NCBI GenBank assembly: GCA_937886445.1
Contig: CALGBY010000042.1
Span: 1-17,565 of the forward strand
DNA from: an uncultured Clostridia bacterium
GTDB taxonomy: Bacteria; Bacillota; Clostridia; Christensenellales; Aristaeellaceae
Length of the DNA stretch: 17,565 nucleotides
Direction of reading: 5' to 3'
Below, one piece after another: positions 4,033-11,841 of the stretch; within the stretch, counting starts at the first letter, position 1, and each line of letters starts with the position of its first letter. The translations under genes were made by a program, and so were the position numbers. The notes under the pieces are model-generated. The model was not told where the DNA came from, ran no database searches, and saw only the letters and a list, made by a program, of their open reading frames with translations.

Positions 4033-5322
4033 ATGAAAGAAGTGAAAAAAATGGCACGAAATGACGGTAAAGATCGAACTGTTGCCCGTAATACGCCCCG
4101 GACAGCAAAAAACATATTGAGTGCGGAAATGCATAATGAACGGAAAAACGAAAGCTACATGAACCCGGATATCGTTCAGGAAAGAAGTGGTATGAACATC
4201 CATTTCAAGGAGCCGACCGGTGGGTATATGGAAATGTTTTCTCAAATGGAACAGGATGGGATCATCTCAACCCGCGGACTAAAAAAGGACGCAAATCTGT
4301 TCGGTGAAATGGTGTTCGATGTCAATTCCGCGTACTTTCACAATCGTGGCGGTTATGAATTCGCGAAGGATTTCTATACGGAAGCATACAAAGTGGCTGT
4401 GAAGATCGTGGGCGGTGAGCAATATATTCTGTCGGCAGTCATGCATGCGGATGAACAGAATCAGGGAATGACACGCGCGTTGGGTTATCCCGTATGGCAT
4501 TATCATCTGCATGTGGTCTATATCCCGGTGGTTGAAAAACAAATCTTATGGTCAAAACGATGCAAGGATCCGTCGCTGATCGGAACTGTGAAAGAAACGA
4601 TCCATCAGGTCAGTCACAGTAAGAAATGGACTTCCGCTCCCGTTCTGGATGAAAACGGAAATCCTTTGAAAACGAAAACAGGCCGGGTCGTGCTTCGTAA
4701 ATCATACAGCGTTCTCCAGGATCAATACCATGAGCATATGGTCAATGCCGGATTTACGGATGTGGAGCGCGGCGAACGCGGAAATGATGAAGAACGATTG
4801 ACCACTACCCAGTTCAAGATCATGAAGGAAGAAGCTCATCTTGAACAACTTACCGTTCAGCAGCAGGCTGCGGAACAGGCTCGTATGGACGCGGAAAAAG
4901 CACGCACCGAAATTGAACAGACTGTCAAAGAAGCGGAACAACAGCTGCATATCACCGAAAAAGCCGCGCAGAAAACACTGGATTATGCGCAGAAACTTGG
5001 TGACGCAGAAACGCTTCTCGAAAAGCCCGGCAGACTGGAAAACGCAAAATCGGTCTATACAAGGGCAGTCACAGTACTTCACACGCTCATTGGAAAAATC
5101 AAAAATCTGTATACCATGTATCTCAACGAACGGACAAAAAACGAAAAGCTGGTCCGTGAGAACAGGATCCTGGCAGACAGAGCGAACGAAGCAAAAGTTT
5201 CTATTGAAAAAGCATATCGGTTTGAACGGTTGGAAAAGATCCTCGGTATTGAGGAGATCAATCGACTTCTGAAAGAACATGTTCCGCACAAACATGAAAG
5301 AGAACATACGTCTGAGAGGTGA
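4033..5322 (+). CDS. MobV-family relaxase (Mob_Pre)
   Basis: The product (429 aa from ATG 4033) nicks oriT and pilots DNA during mobilization. Motifs fit MobV: an N-terminal AEMHNERKNESYMNPDIV segment, where His34 and neighbours match the catalytic HNxR region of MobM; ERSGMNIHFK; and the metal-binding motif HADEQN followed by WHYHLHVVYIPV (HxDE...HxH). The C-terminal third (about residues 250-330 and beyond) is charged and predicted coiled-coil, common in this family for dimer or DNA contacts. ATG 4051 (MARNDGKDRTV) is an equally possible start; neither has a strong ribosome binding site. No coupling protein or type IV secretion gene is visible, so the element is mobilizable rather than self-transmissible. 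The TGA overlaps the region of the next gene's ribosome binding site. Confidence 0.9.
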   Translation: MKEVKKMARNDGKDRTVARNTPRTAKNILSAEMHNERKNESYMNPDIVQERSGMNIHFKEPTGGYMEMFSQMEQDGIISTRGLKKDANLFGEMVFDVNSAYFHNRGGYEFAKDFYTEAYKVAVKIVGGEQYILSAVMHADEQNQGMTRALGYPVWHYHLHVVYIPVVEKQILWSKRCKDPSLIGTVKETIHQVSHSKKWTSAPVLDENGNPLKTKTGRVVLRKSYSVLQDQYHEHMVNAGFTDVERGERGNDEERLTTTQFKIMKEEAHLEQLTVQQQAAEQARMDAEKARTEIEQTVKEAEQQLHITEKAAQKTLDYAQKLGDAETLLEKPGRLENAKSVYTRAVTVLHTLIGKIKNLYTMYLNERTKNEKLVRENRILADRANEAKVSIEKAYRFERLEKILGIEEINRLLKEHVPHKHEREHTSER

Positions 5323-5326
5323 TCAC

Positions 5327-5986
5327 TTGAATTTGTTTTCAATTATCAAAGCAGCTGTCACGACCAGACAGGCTGCTGAACATTACGGCTTGCTGGTCAG
5401 CACAAGCGGAATGACCTGTTGTCCATTCCACAAGGATAAGCATCCGTCAATGAAAGTGGATGCGCGTTACTACTGCTTCGGCTGTCACGAGACCGGCGAT
5501 GTGATCAATTTCACTGCCGGTCTTTTTCATACCAGTCAGTATGAAGCAGCCAGAAAGCTGGCTGATGATTTTCATATCGATATCAGTATGTGTGATCATC
5601 CTCCTGGGAAAAAGAGCAAAAGCCGTTCCGTCCCATTTAAGCCAGACTTGGAGGGCTTATCCGCAAAACTGGCAAAAATACAAGCCAATGCAGTCAAGAA
5701 AGAACGCGAGTCCTGGTTCAAAGAAGCAAACACGATACTCGCGCAGTATCGGCTGCTGCTTTATGACTGGCGGGAACAGTTTGCACCACAGAACGAAGAT
5801 GAAGAGTGGCATCCGCTTTTCATAGAAAGCTGTACTCAGATCGAATATGTTGATTATCTGTTTTCTATGATTGATGACCCTCTGGAACACGACTATTTCT
5901 ATGAAAACTACAAAGGAGAAATGAAACGCATACATGAACGAATTTCTGAATACCAATCAAGTACACGAGGATCAGCCTGCGCCTGA
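5327..5986 (+). CDS. CHC2 zinc-finger primase-like protein
   Basis: The product (219 aa) starts at TTG 5327, chosen because GAGAGG (5314-5319) lies at correct spacing and related proteins begin MNxF followed by TTRQAAEHYG. The frame stays open upstream through the end of the relaxase, but without a ribosome binding site. A CHC2 zinc finger is clear: CCPFHKDKHPSM and YYCFGCHETGDVINF, so Cys-x2-His and Cys-x2-Cys ligate zinc as in DnaG. No TOPRIM catalytic domain follows; the rest is helical. It probably recognises DNA for priming together with the VapE-like protein, whose gene overlaps its 3' end by 53 bp. This supports an element that replicates after excision or transfer. Confidence 0.85.
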   Translation: MNLFSIIKAAVTTRQAAEHYGLLVSTSGMTCCPFHKDKHPSMKVDARYYCFGCHETGDVINFTAGLFHTSQYEAARKLADDFHIDISMCDHPPGKKSKSRSVPFKPDLEGLSAKLAKIQANAVKKERESWFKEANTILAQYRLLLYDWREQFAPQNEDEEWHPLFIESCTQIEYVDYLFSMIDDPLEHDYFYENYKGEMKRIHERISEYQSSTRGSACA

Positions 5987-7394
5987 AAAAGCAATCATGA
6001 TTCCTGCCATGGCTGCAAATCCCAAATGGGTCCCACCGATGCCGGAAGAAGAGATGGAACAGGCATACAGTGCCATTCGCGAGACTCTGGAGTGCAATGA
6101 TAAAGGGCAAACAATCAACTCGCTGCAAAATGCTGTAATTGCTCTGCAAAATGATCCGATATTAGCAGGCCATATCCGGCGCGATCTGTTCAATGAAAAG
6201 ATCGACATTGATTGCGCTTTGCCATGGTACCGCACAGGTACAACGCTGGAAGACATTGATATGTCTTTCCTGATGCTTCATCTCGATACCCACTATGGTC
6301 TCCGTATAGACAAGCAATTGATCCACGCGCTGCGAATCGTAGCGACCGAAAAAGTTTTTCACCCGGTGCGCGACAAACTGCTTAGTCTCAAATGGGACGG
6401 CATCCCGCGCGTACGGGAAGCGCTGCATCATTTTCTGGGTGCTGAAATCAACGACTTCAACGAAAACTGCCTGAAAGTATTTATGTTTGGTGCGGTGAAC
6501 AGAGTATTTCATCCCGGAAGCAAATTCGATCTCATGCTTATACTGGCAGGCGGCCAGGGAGCCGGTAAAAGCACTTTCATCCGATACCTGGCAATGGAGG
6601 ATGAATGGTTTTCCGATGATATTCGTAATCTGAACGATGATAAGGTATTTCATCGTCTGAATGGGCACTGGATCATGGAAATGTCTGAGATGGTAGCTAC
6701 AGCCAACGCAAAGAGCATTGAAGAGATCAAGTCCTTTCTGTCCAGAAATAAGGATTTCTGTCGTCTTGCCTATGATAAGTTTGGCAGTGACCATCCCAGG
6801 CAAACGGTTTTTGCCGGCACAACCAACCGTATGGACTTCCTTCCTATGGATCGCAGCGGAAACCGCAGGTTCATGCCGATCGTGGTATATCCCGAATTGG
6901 CTGAATGTCACATTCTGGACAATCCAAAGGAATCCCGATACTACTTCGAACAGATGTGGGCGGAAATTATGGTTCTCTATCAAGCCGGTGAATACCGGAC
7001 CTATCTGACTAAGGAAGACGAAGCTCACCTGAGAGCAGAGCAGGAAATGTTCTCTCAGGAAGACACGCTCGCAGGCCGGATCTACGCGTACATGGAGAAT
7101 TTCAAGGGTGATCGCCTTTGCTCAATCCAGATTTACAAAGAGGGGCTGGATCACCTGACGGATGACCCGAAGCCCTATGAAACCAGAGAGATCTGCGAAA
7201 TCGTGAACAATGGTATCGCCGGAGGCATTATCACCGGATGGAAACCCTTTAAAAATCCACGCCGTTTCGGAAAATACGGTAATCAGCGTGGTTGGGAGCG
7301 GGTGACGGAGGAACCTGTTCCGATAAAGAGACAAGCCGAACAACTCGGCTTTACCATCGTGGAAAATGATCCGGATCTGCCATGGAAGAATTAA
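5934..7394 (+). CDS. VapE-family (virulence-associated E) superfamily 3-like helicase/ATPase
   Basis: The product (486 aa) contains the VapE/VirE core: LKWDGIPRVREALHHFLGAE before a Walker A motif ILAGGQGAGKSTF, a Walker B-like HWIMEMSEM, a sensor-type VFAGTTNRMDFL and an arginine-finger segment DRSGNRRFMP. This order is standard for VapE proteins, which act as replication initiator helicases of satellite elements such as SaPI-like islands. ATG 5934 lies 16 nt after AAAGGAG; the alternative ATG 5999 would give a shorter N-terminus. With the CHC2 protein it forms a split primase-helicase pair and is the likely replication module. No Rep of rolling-circle type is seen. Confidence 0.9.
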   Translation: MNEFLNTNQVHEDQPAPEKAIMIPAMAANPKWVPPMPEEEMEQAYSAIRETLECNDKGQTINSLQNAVIALQNDPILAGHIRRDLFNEKIDIDCALPWYRTGTTLEDIDMSFLMLHLDTHYGLRIDKQLIHALRIVATEKVFHPVRDKLLSLKWDGIPRVREALHHFLGAEINDFNENCLKVFMFGAVNRVFHPGSKFDLMLILAGGQGAGKSTFIRYLAMEDEWFSDDIRNLNDDKVFHRLNGHWIMEMSEMVATANAKSIEEIKSFLSRNKDFCRLAYDKFGSDHPRQTVFAGTTNRMDFLPMDRSGNRRFMPIVVYPELAECHILDNPKESRYYFEQMWAEIMVLYQAGEYRTYLTKEDEAHLRAEQEMFSQEDTLAGRIYAYMENFKGDRLCSIQIYKEGLDHLTDDPKPYETREICEIVNNGIAGGIITGWKPFKNPRRFGKYGNQRGWERVTEEPVPIKRQAEQLGFTIVENDPDLPWKN

Positions 7395-7405
7395 TTCAAA
7401 AAGCT

Positions 7406-7514
7406 ATGACTACAAAGTCTACAAGACTACAAACAAAAGCACACTTTTTTGATGACTACATGGATCACAGAACAAGTGTAGAAATGGCTGTAGTCGGTGT
7501 AGGCTTGTAGTCAT
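7406..7514 (+). repeat. GACTACA direct and inverted repeats after the helicase gene, candidate replication origin
   Basis: GACTACA occurs at 7408, 7425 and 7454, with a related TCTACAAG at 7419. The complement TGTAGTC occurs at 7489 and 7506, with related TGTAG at 7477 and 7498. The outer arms, ATGACTACAA (7406-7415) and TTGTAGTCAT (7505-7514), are perfectly inverted, so each arm carries about three copies. There is no T-run and no gene in 7395-7552. Iterons flanking a replication-initiator gene often form its origin, so an ori bound by the VapE/CHC2 pair is a reasonable inference. Confidence 0.5.
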
Positions 7515-7552
7515 GTGCCAGTCAATCAGCTGACAAAAATAGTTGGGACTAT

Positions 7553-7735
7553 ATGAAAGAAAGGATAATGAAGATGAAGAGTAATATTGATCAGATCAAG
7601 AATAACAATCTACAAGTGAGCTATGTTCCAAAGTTCATGAATATCTGCCAGATCATATCAGTATTGGGAAAGGAGGGCCGCTATGAAGTATTTCGATGTT
7701 CCCGAACAAAATGCAGCATTTATGCGCTACATTGA
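7553..7735 (+). CDS. Doubtful small ORF before the 65-aa gene
   Basis: The frame opens at ATG 7553 with Met also at 7568 and 7574, and encodes MKERIMKMKSNIDQIKNNN and a further 41 residues. It lacks a good ribosome binding site (purines only) and its end overlaps the well-supported 65-aa gene by 53 bp in another frame. The segment ISVLGKEGRYEVF is just the translated ribosome binding site of that gene. The first 40 residues are plausible for a small basic DNA-binding protein, such as an excision factor, but nothing diagnostic is visible. Confidence 0.25.
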   Translation: MKERIMKMKSNIDQIKNNNLQVSYVPKFMNICQIISVLGKEGRYEVFRCSRTKCSIYALH

Positions 7736-7880
7736 TATTCTTGTTGAGATGATAGAAAAATATGGCGGTAGTATCGACTTTCCCGCAGAGGAAGAAATGA
7801 AAGAAAGTTGGGATAATATTTTACAAAGTGTACAAAGACATGACCATGAAAATAACTTGACAGCTGAACCAGCAGCGTGA
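7683..7880 (+). CDS. Hypothetical 65-aa protein upstream of the recombinase
   Basis: ATG 7683 follows AAAGGAGG (7670-7677) at ideal spacing, and the frame ends at TGA 7878-7880. The product (MKYFDVPEQNAAFMRYIDIL...) is acidic and helical, with no transmembrane segment. I do not recognise a family. It lies between the candidate replication origin and the serine recombinase. Small proteins in this slot are often recombination directionality factors (Xis), but no winged-helix pattern is visible and the acidic charge argues against direct DNA binding. Its last codons contain the -35 of the recombinase promoter. Confidence 0.6.
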   Translation: MKYFDVPEQNAAFMRYIDILVEMIEKYGGSIDFPAEEEMKESWDNILQSVQRHDHENNLTAEPAA

Positions 7881-7887
7881 TATTATC
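7858..7887 (+). promoter_or_regulatory. Consensus promoter for the serine recombinase
   Basis: A perfect TTGACA (7858-7863) lies 18 bp before TATTAT (7882-7887). It overlaps the end of the 65-aa gene and would start transcription about 70 nt before the recombinase ATG, giving it its own transcript. Confidence 0.65.
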
Positions 7888-7917
7888 TTGTTGGGACACT
7901 ATACTTCATTGTTATAT

Positions 7918-7951
7918 ATCCTGCCCACACCTTGTGGTATGGGCAGGATAA
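7918..7951 (+). promoter_or_regulatory. Perfect 11-bp inverted repeat over the recombinase leader
   Basis: TATCCTGCCCA (7918-7928) is perfectly inverted as TGGGCAGGATA (7941-7951) around a 12-nt loop. It lies between the promoter and the start codon and its right arm touches the AGAGGA ribosome binding site (7951-7956). It could be an operator for recombinase control, an mRNA hairpin limiting translation, or part of a recombination site. Confidence 0.5.
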
Positions 7952-7961
7952 CAGAGGAAAT

Positions 7962-9638
7962 ATGAAACAGAAAATCAAATGCTACATCTACACCCGGGTG
8001 TCAACCTCAATGCAGGTTGATGGATATAGTCTGGATGCACAAAAAGATCGTTTACGCAAATACGCTGATTATCAGGAATATCAAATTGCCGGTGAATATT
8101 CTGATGAAGGAAAATCCGGAAAGAATGTGGAAGGCCGGCCTGAGTTCCAGCGTATGCTTCGGGATATCGAATCCGGCGAATCAGGTGTGTCCTTTGTGCT
8201 GGTATTCAAACTATCCCGCTTTGGTCGTAACGCAGCGGATGTTTTGACTTCTTTGCAGCGTATGCAGGACTATGGTGTCAATCTGATTTGTGTCGAAGAT
8301 GGGATCGATTCTTCGAAAGATGCCGGCAAACTGATGATTTCTGTTCTGTCAGCTGTGGCAGAAATCGAAAGAGAAAACATTTTGGTTCAGACCATGGAGG
8401 GACGCCGTCAGAAAGCAAGAGAAGGACGATGGAACGGAGGGTTTGCTCCCTACGGTTATAAGCTTGAAAATGGTGAATTGTTGATCAATCCCGAGGAAGC
8501 AGAGATTGTTCAGATAATATTTGAAAAATACACTACCAGTTCATTGGGGACGCAGAAAATTGCGTACTGGCTGAATGAACACGGATATACAAAAATCCAG
8601 CGTCATAACAACAAATTGGAAGCTTTCACTTCGCCTTTCATTGTGGGTATCATTGATAATCCAGTGTATTGTGGAAAAATCGCCTATGGGCGCAGACATA
8701 ATGAAAAAAAGCCCGGTACACGAAATGAATATCATATTGTGAAAACAGATGACTATATGTTGGTGGACGGCCGCCACGAAGCCATTGTTACGGAAGAACA
8801 GTGGCATATCGCTCAAAATCGTCGATCAAAAACAAATCAGCATCAACCAAAGACGCACAGCCTTGAGCATGAGCATGTATTCTCAGCCATTTTGAAATGT
8901 CCGGTTTGCGGCGGCGGAATGTATGGTAATGTGAATCGTAAGAAAAAAGGCGATGGCACTTACTATAAAGACTATTTCTATTATGCCTGTAAGCACAGGC
9001 TCCATGTGGACGGAAAGCGCTGTGATTATCATCACCAATGGGGAGAAGATATCATTGACAGCGCAATTGAGGAGGTGGTACGGAAACTCATAGCAAATCC
9101 GAAGAGTGAACAGGAAATCAGGAACCGGATTAACCAGTCCATTGATACCGTTGAGTTGGAAAAAGAGTTGGAAGTTCAGCAGAAGCAGTTGCGCCAGCAA
9201 ATCGGTACTAAGGACAAGCTCAGCGAACAGATTGATCGTCTTGATTTTGATGATCCGCACTATGACCGAAAGTTCGAGGATCTTCAAGAACGACAGAATC
9301 GGGTCTATGATCTGATCGCGGAAACCGAGTCCAAGATTGCCGATGTACAGATCAGGTTGGAAAATGTACGTCGAGACAAGATTTCAGCCGATCATGTCTA
9401 TCAGTTTCTACTATGCTTTGATCAGCTGTATGACCAGTTCACTGATGCGGAAAAAAAGATCTTTATGAACAGCTTCATTGAGCGAATAGAGATATACCCG
9501 GAACGTCAGCCTAATGGACAGATCCTGAAGCACATCGAATTCAATTTCCCGGTATTTTATCAAGGCGTTGAGACGAGCGGAATCAGTTGGGACTTAAACG
9601 GTACCGTTGAGACAGTAGTTCTCTTGTCTCGGGCCTAG
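7962..9638 (+). CDS. Large serine recombinase (integrase/transposase of the element)
   Basis: The product (558 aa) starts at ATG 7962 behind AGAGGA; the frame is open upstream (from ATG 7932) but only through the inverted repeat. The N-terminal resolvase domain shows YTRVSTSMQ with catalytic Ser14, SLDAQ, FKLSRFGR, and AEIERENI of the long E helix. The recombinase domain follows (GYKLENGELLINPEEAEIVQ, NPVYCGKIAYGRR), then a zinc ribbon with CPVCGGGM (Cys313, Cys316) and later Cys residues. A long coiled coil (LEKELEVQQKQLRQQIG) and the tail TVETVVLLSRA complete it. This is the TnpX/TndX-type layout, which integrates and excises circular intermediates at short core sites. The end of the element is expected close to one side of this gene. 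Confidence 0.93.
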   Translation: MKQKIKCYIYTRVSTSMQVDGYSLDAQKDRLRKYADYQEYQIAGEYSDEGKSGKNVEGRPEFQRMLRDIESGESGVSFVLVFKLSRFGRNAADVLTSLQRMQDYGVNLICVEDGIDSSKDAGKLMISVLSAVAEIERENILVQTMEGRRQKAREGRWNGGFAPYGYKLENGELLINPEEAEIVQIIFEKYTTSSLGTQKIAYWLNEHGYTKIQRHNNKLEAFTSPFIVGIIDNPVYCGKIAYGRRHNEKKPGTRNEYHIVKTDDYMLVDGRHEAIVTEEQWHIAQNRRSKTNQHQPKTHSLEHEHVFSAILKCPVCGGGMYGNVNRKKKGDGTYYKDYFYYACKHRLHVDGKRCDYHHQWGEDIIDSAIEEVVRKLIANPKSEQEIRNRINQSIDTVELEKELEVQQKQLRQQIGTKDKLSEQIDRLDFDDPHYDRKFEDLQERQNRVYDLIAETESKIADVQIRLENVRRDKISADHVYQFLLCFDQLYDQFTDAEKKIFMNSFIERIEIYPERQPNGQILKHIEFNFPVFYQGVETSGISWDLNGTVETVVLLSRA

Positions 9639-9694
9639 GTTGAGACTAAAGGAATACTGTTAAAGCGATAAATCTGAACCTACGGAGGTATATT

Positions 9695-10105
9695 ATGCGT
9701 TTAGACGGATTCGGACTGTTTGTAGAAGATATGGCAAAAATGATTCGATTTTACAGAGATGTTCTTGGCTTTGAAATTAAAGAGTCGGAAGATACATCAA
9801 ATGTTTATCTTGTTAAAGATGGAACATTGTTTTTGTTATATGGAAGAAAAGATTTTGAAAATATGACCAAAAGAAAGTATGAGTATGTAAAAGGCTTGAA
9901 TGGTCATACCGAAATGGCACTTTATGTTGATACATTTGAAGAAGTGGATGCTACATTTAGAAATGCCATAGAACATGGTGCAACATCTGTATTAGAACCA
10001 GAGCTTGAACCTTGGGGACAGAGAACTTGCTATATTGCTGACCCTGAAGGTAATCTTATTGAGATCGGTTCTTGGAACAAGCCATACGAAGAAAAAGATT
10101 TGTAA
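9695..10105 (+). CDS. VOC superfamily (glyoxalase/bleomycin-resistance-like) protein
   Basis: The 136-aa product starts at ATG 9695 after GGAGG. Both halves of a vicinal-oxygen-chelate fold are seen: MAKMIRFYRDVLGFEI at the start of the first module, GHTEMALYVDTFEEVDATFRNAIEHGA of the second, and the end YIADPEGNLIEIGSWN, with the usual metal-binding Glu. Such proteins bind a divalent metal or sequester drugs; the substrate cannot be told from sequence. Its base composition is more AT-rich than the genes that follow, which suggests a separate origin. It lies 56 bp after the recombinase stop, so it is either the first host gene beyond the element or cargo. Confidence 0.85.
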   Translation: MRLDGFGLFVEDMAKMIRFYRDVLGFEIKESEDTSNVYLVKDGTLFLLYGRKDFENMTKRKYEYVKGLNGHTEMALYVDTFEEVDATFRNAIEHGATSVLEPELEPWGQRTCYIADPEGNLIEIGSWNKPYEEKDL

Positions 10106-10149
10106 ATCCCAGTTTATCTGGTTGATATGTTCCCGTGTACTGTGGGGAT

Positions 10150-10249
10150 GGATTTATTCCCGTGTTGTGTGGATATTCACGACATCGTCTCAAGCCATGT
10201 GGAGACGGTCGTGCAATTGGTAAAAACTCAGGACGCGCGTATCCTGTGA
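10150..10249 (+). pseudogene. Probable C-terminal remnant of another serine recombinase
   Basis: One frame ending at TGA 10247-10249 reads HDIVSSHVETVVQLVKTQDARIL. The HVETVV followed by hydrophobic residues resembles the last residues of large serine recombinases, as in TVETVVLLSRA at the end of the intact recombinase at 9638. No N-terminal part is present. It would be a scar of an older insertion and could mark a used integration spot. The evidence is one short motif. Confidence 0.35.
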
Positions 10250-10303
10250 CGCCGCCGGAGAAAAAAACGCAGGCATTGATGCACTTTCGGGAGGAAATGA
10301 TCT

Positions 10304-11833
10304 ATGGCACAAGACCACGCGAATAACCTGTTCGGGCCGATCCATGATGACGGGAACGGCATGGAGGCCTTTCAGGCGGAAGCGGAAACGGAAAAAATCA
10401 GAATTGCCGTTTCAAAAAGGCTGCAACCCAAAAAATATCAGCACAGCATCAATGTGGCGCGTTATGCCTGGCAGATCGCCCAAAATACAACGGCCGACCC
10501 GAGAAAAATGTATATTGCCGGGCTGCTGCATGACATAGCGAACGGTATGAGCGGCGAAGAGATCCTGCGGGTGTGCGAAAGGAACAACAGGTACATCACA
10601 TCCTATGAGATACAGCATGCCCGTTCGCTGCACGGTATCGCGGGGGCCTGTATCGCCCGTGAGGAATTCGACATCCGGGATCAGGAGATCCTGATGGCGA
10701 TCGCTTTCCACTCCGGCAGAGCCGGCATGCAGCAGGCAGAAAAGATCCTTTTTCTGGCGGACGCGATCGACCACGAAAAAGAGTACGGGCTTGATTCATC
10801 ACGCATCTGGAAACAGAAGGATCTTGATACGGCGCTTCTGGCAGTATGTGCCAACATGACCAAATACTGCGTGGAATACAACCTTCCCATGGATAAGAGA
10901 ACGCAGGACAGCTTCGATTATATCATTGAGCATCTGCGGCAGAATACGGGTTCTGCGGCATCCTCTTATCACACGCTTCAGAACGAAACGGATGAGATCG
11001 TCGATAAGGCGATGGATATCTATCTCTCCCATCGGCTGAAGCTGGATTCAGTCAAAAACATCCGGGATGTGGGCAATTACAGAACAGCCTCCGGTAAAAT
11101 GATCAAAAAGGGAACGATCATCCGTTCCGGAGACCTTTCTCAGATGACAAAAGAGGACGCGGAACAACTGAAGAAGCTGGGGATCAACATCATTATCGAT
11201 CTTCGCACGGAGGAAGAAATCAAGGACGCGGAAGACCGGAATATTGAAGGCTTCCGGTATTGCAGCCTGCCGCTCCCCGGTCTTGAAACGGATGATTCCG
11301 CAAAGCGCCTGCTTGAATATCAAAGAAGCAGCATATCAGAGGAAGAAAAAGCCTGGTACACCACAGAATATATGCGATATGTCAATATGAAACAGCTTTA
11401 TCGTGATGTTCTCGCGTCCGGCGAATCCGTTAAGCAGCTTCGCAAGGTATTTGACATCCTTATCGATCAAAGCACACAGGGAGCGCTGATCCACTGTTCA
11501 AACGGCAAAGACAGAACAGGCATCGTTGTTATGCTCATCCAGTACGCGTTCGGCATGGATGAAGAAGAAATATTGAATGATTATTACGCCTCCGCTCTGC
11601 CGTATTACATGATAACGGAAAGCGCGGTCCTGATGCTTGAGCAGAACGGCTCATCCGGCGAATTTCTGGAGAAAGCAAGAGAGCTGCTGGGCATCAACGC
11701 AAATATGATCTCGGATCTCAGGCATTGGTGGCGGGAAAACCAATACGGAGCTCCCGAAAAATATCTGAGCGAACAATTGCAGCTGCCGCCTGAGCAGTTG
11801 GAACTGCTGCGCGAAAAATATCTGGAACCATAA
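10304..11833 (+). CDS. Fusion of YqeK-like HD hydrolase and tyrosine-protein phosphatase
   Basis: The 509-aa product starts at ATG 10304 after GGGAGG. Residues about 40-215 are an HD domain like YqeK, the symmetrical Ap4A hydrolase: His47, His76-Asp77 (GLLHDIANGMS), His110, His136 (AIAFHSGR) and Asp153/Asp156 (LADAIDHEKEYG). Residues about 240-480 are a Y_phosphatase3-type domain: NIRDVGNYRT, IIRSGDLSQ, IIIDLRTEEE and the P-loop HCSNGKDRTG (Cys398, Arg404), the CX5R motif. Both active sites look complete. Hydrolysis of dinucleoside polyphosphates coupled to protein dephosphorylation is inferred. The MATE gene follows after 8 bp, probably in one operon. No membrane segment is seen, so it is cytoplasmic. 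Confidence 0.85.
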   Translation: MAQDHANNLFGPIHDDGNGMEAFQAEAETEKIRIAVSKRLQPKKYQHSINVARYAWQIAQNTTADPRKMYIAGLLHDIANGMSGEEILRVCERNNRYITSYEIQHARSLHGIAGACIAREEFDIRDQEILMAIAFHSGRAGMQQAEKILFLADAIDHEKEYGLDSSRIWKQKDLDTALLAVCANMTKYCVEYNLPMDKRTQDSFDYIIEHLRQNTGSAASSYHTLQNETDEIVDKAMDIYLSHRLKLDSVKNIRDVGNYRTASGKMIKKGTIIRSGDLSQMTKEDAEQLKKLGINIIIDLRTEEEIKDAEDRNIEGFRYCSLPLPGLETDDSAKRLLEYQRSSISEEEKAWYTTEYMRYVNMKQLYRDVLASGESVKQLRKVFDILIDQSTQGALIHCSNGKDRTGIVVMLIQYAFGMDEEEILNDYYASALPYYMITESAVLMLEQNGSSGEFLEKARELLGINANMISDLRHWWRENQYGAPEKYLSEQLQLPPEQLELLREKYLEP

Positions 11834-11841
11834 GGGCGATT

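Noticed and set aside
65..9694. Attachment-site direct repeats flanking the element
   Set aside because: I compared 65-330 with 9639-9694 by eye and found no convincing shared core; serine recombinase cores can be as short as 2 bp, so the ends stay undefined.
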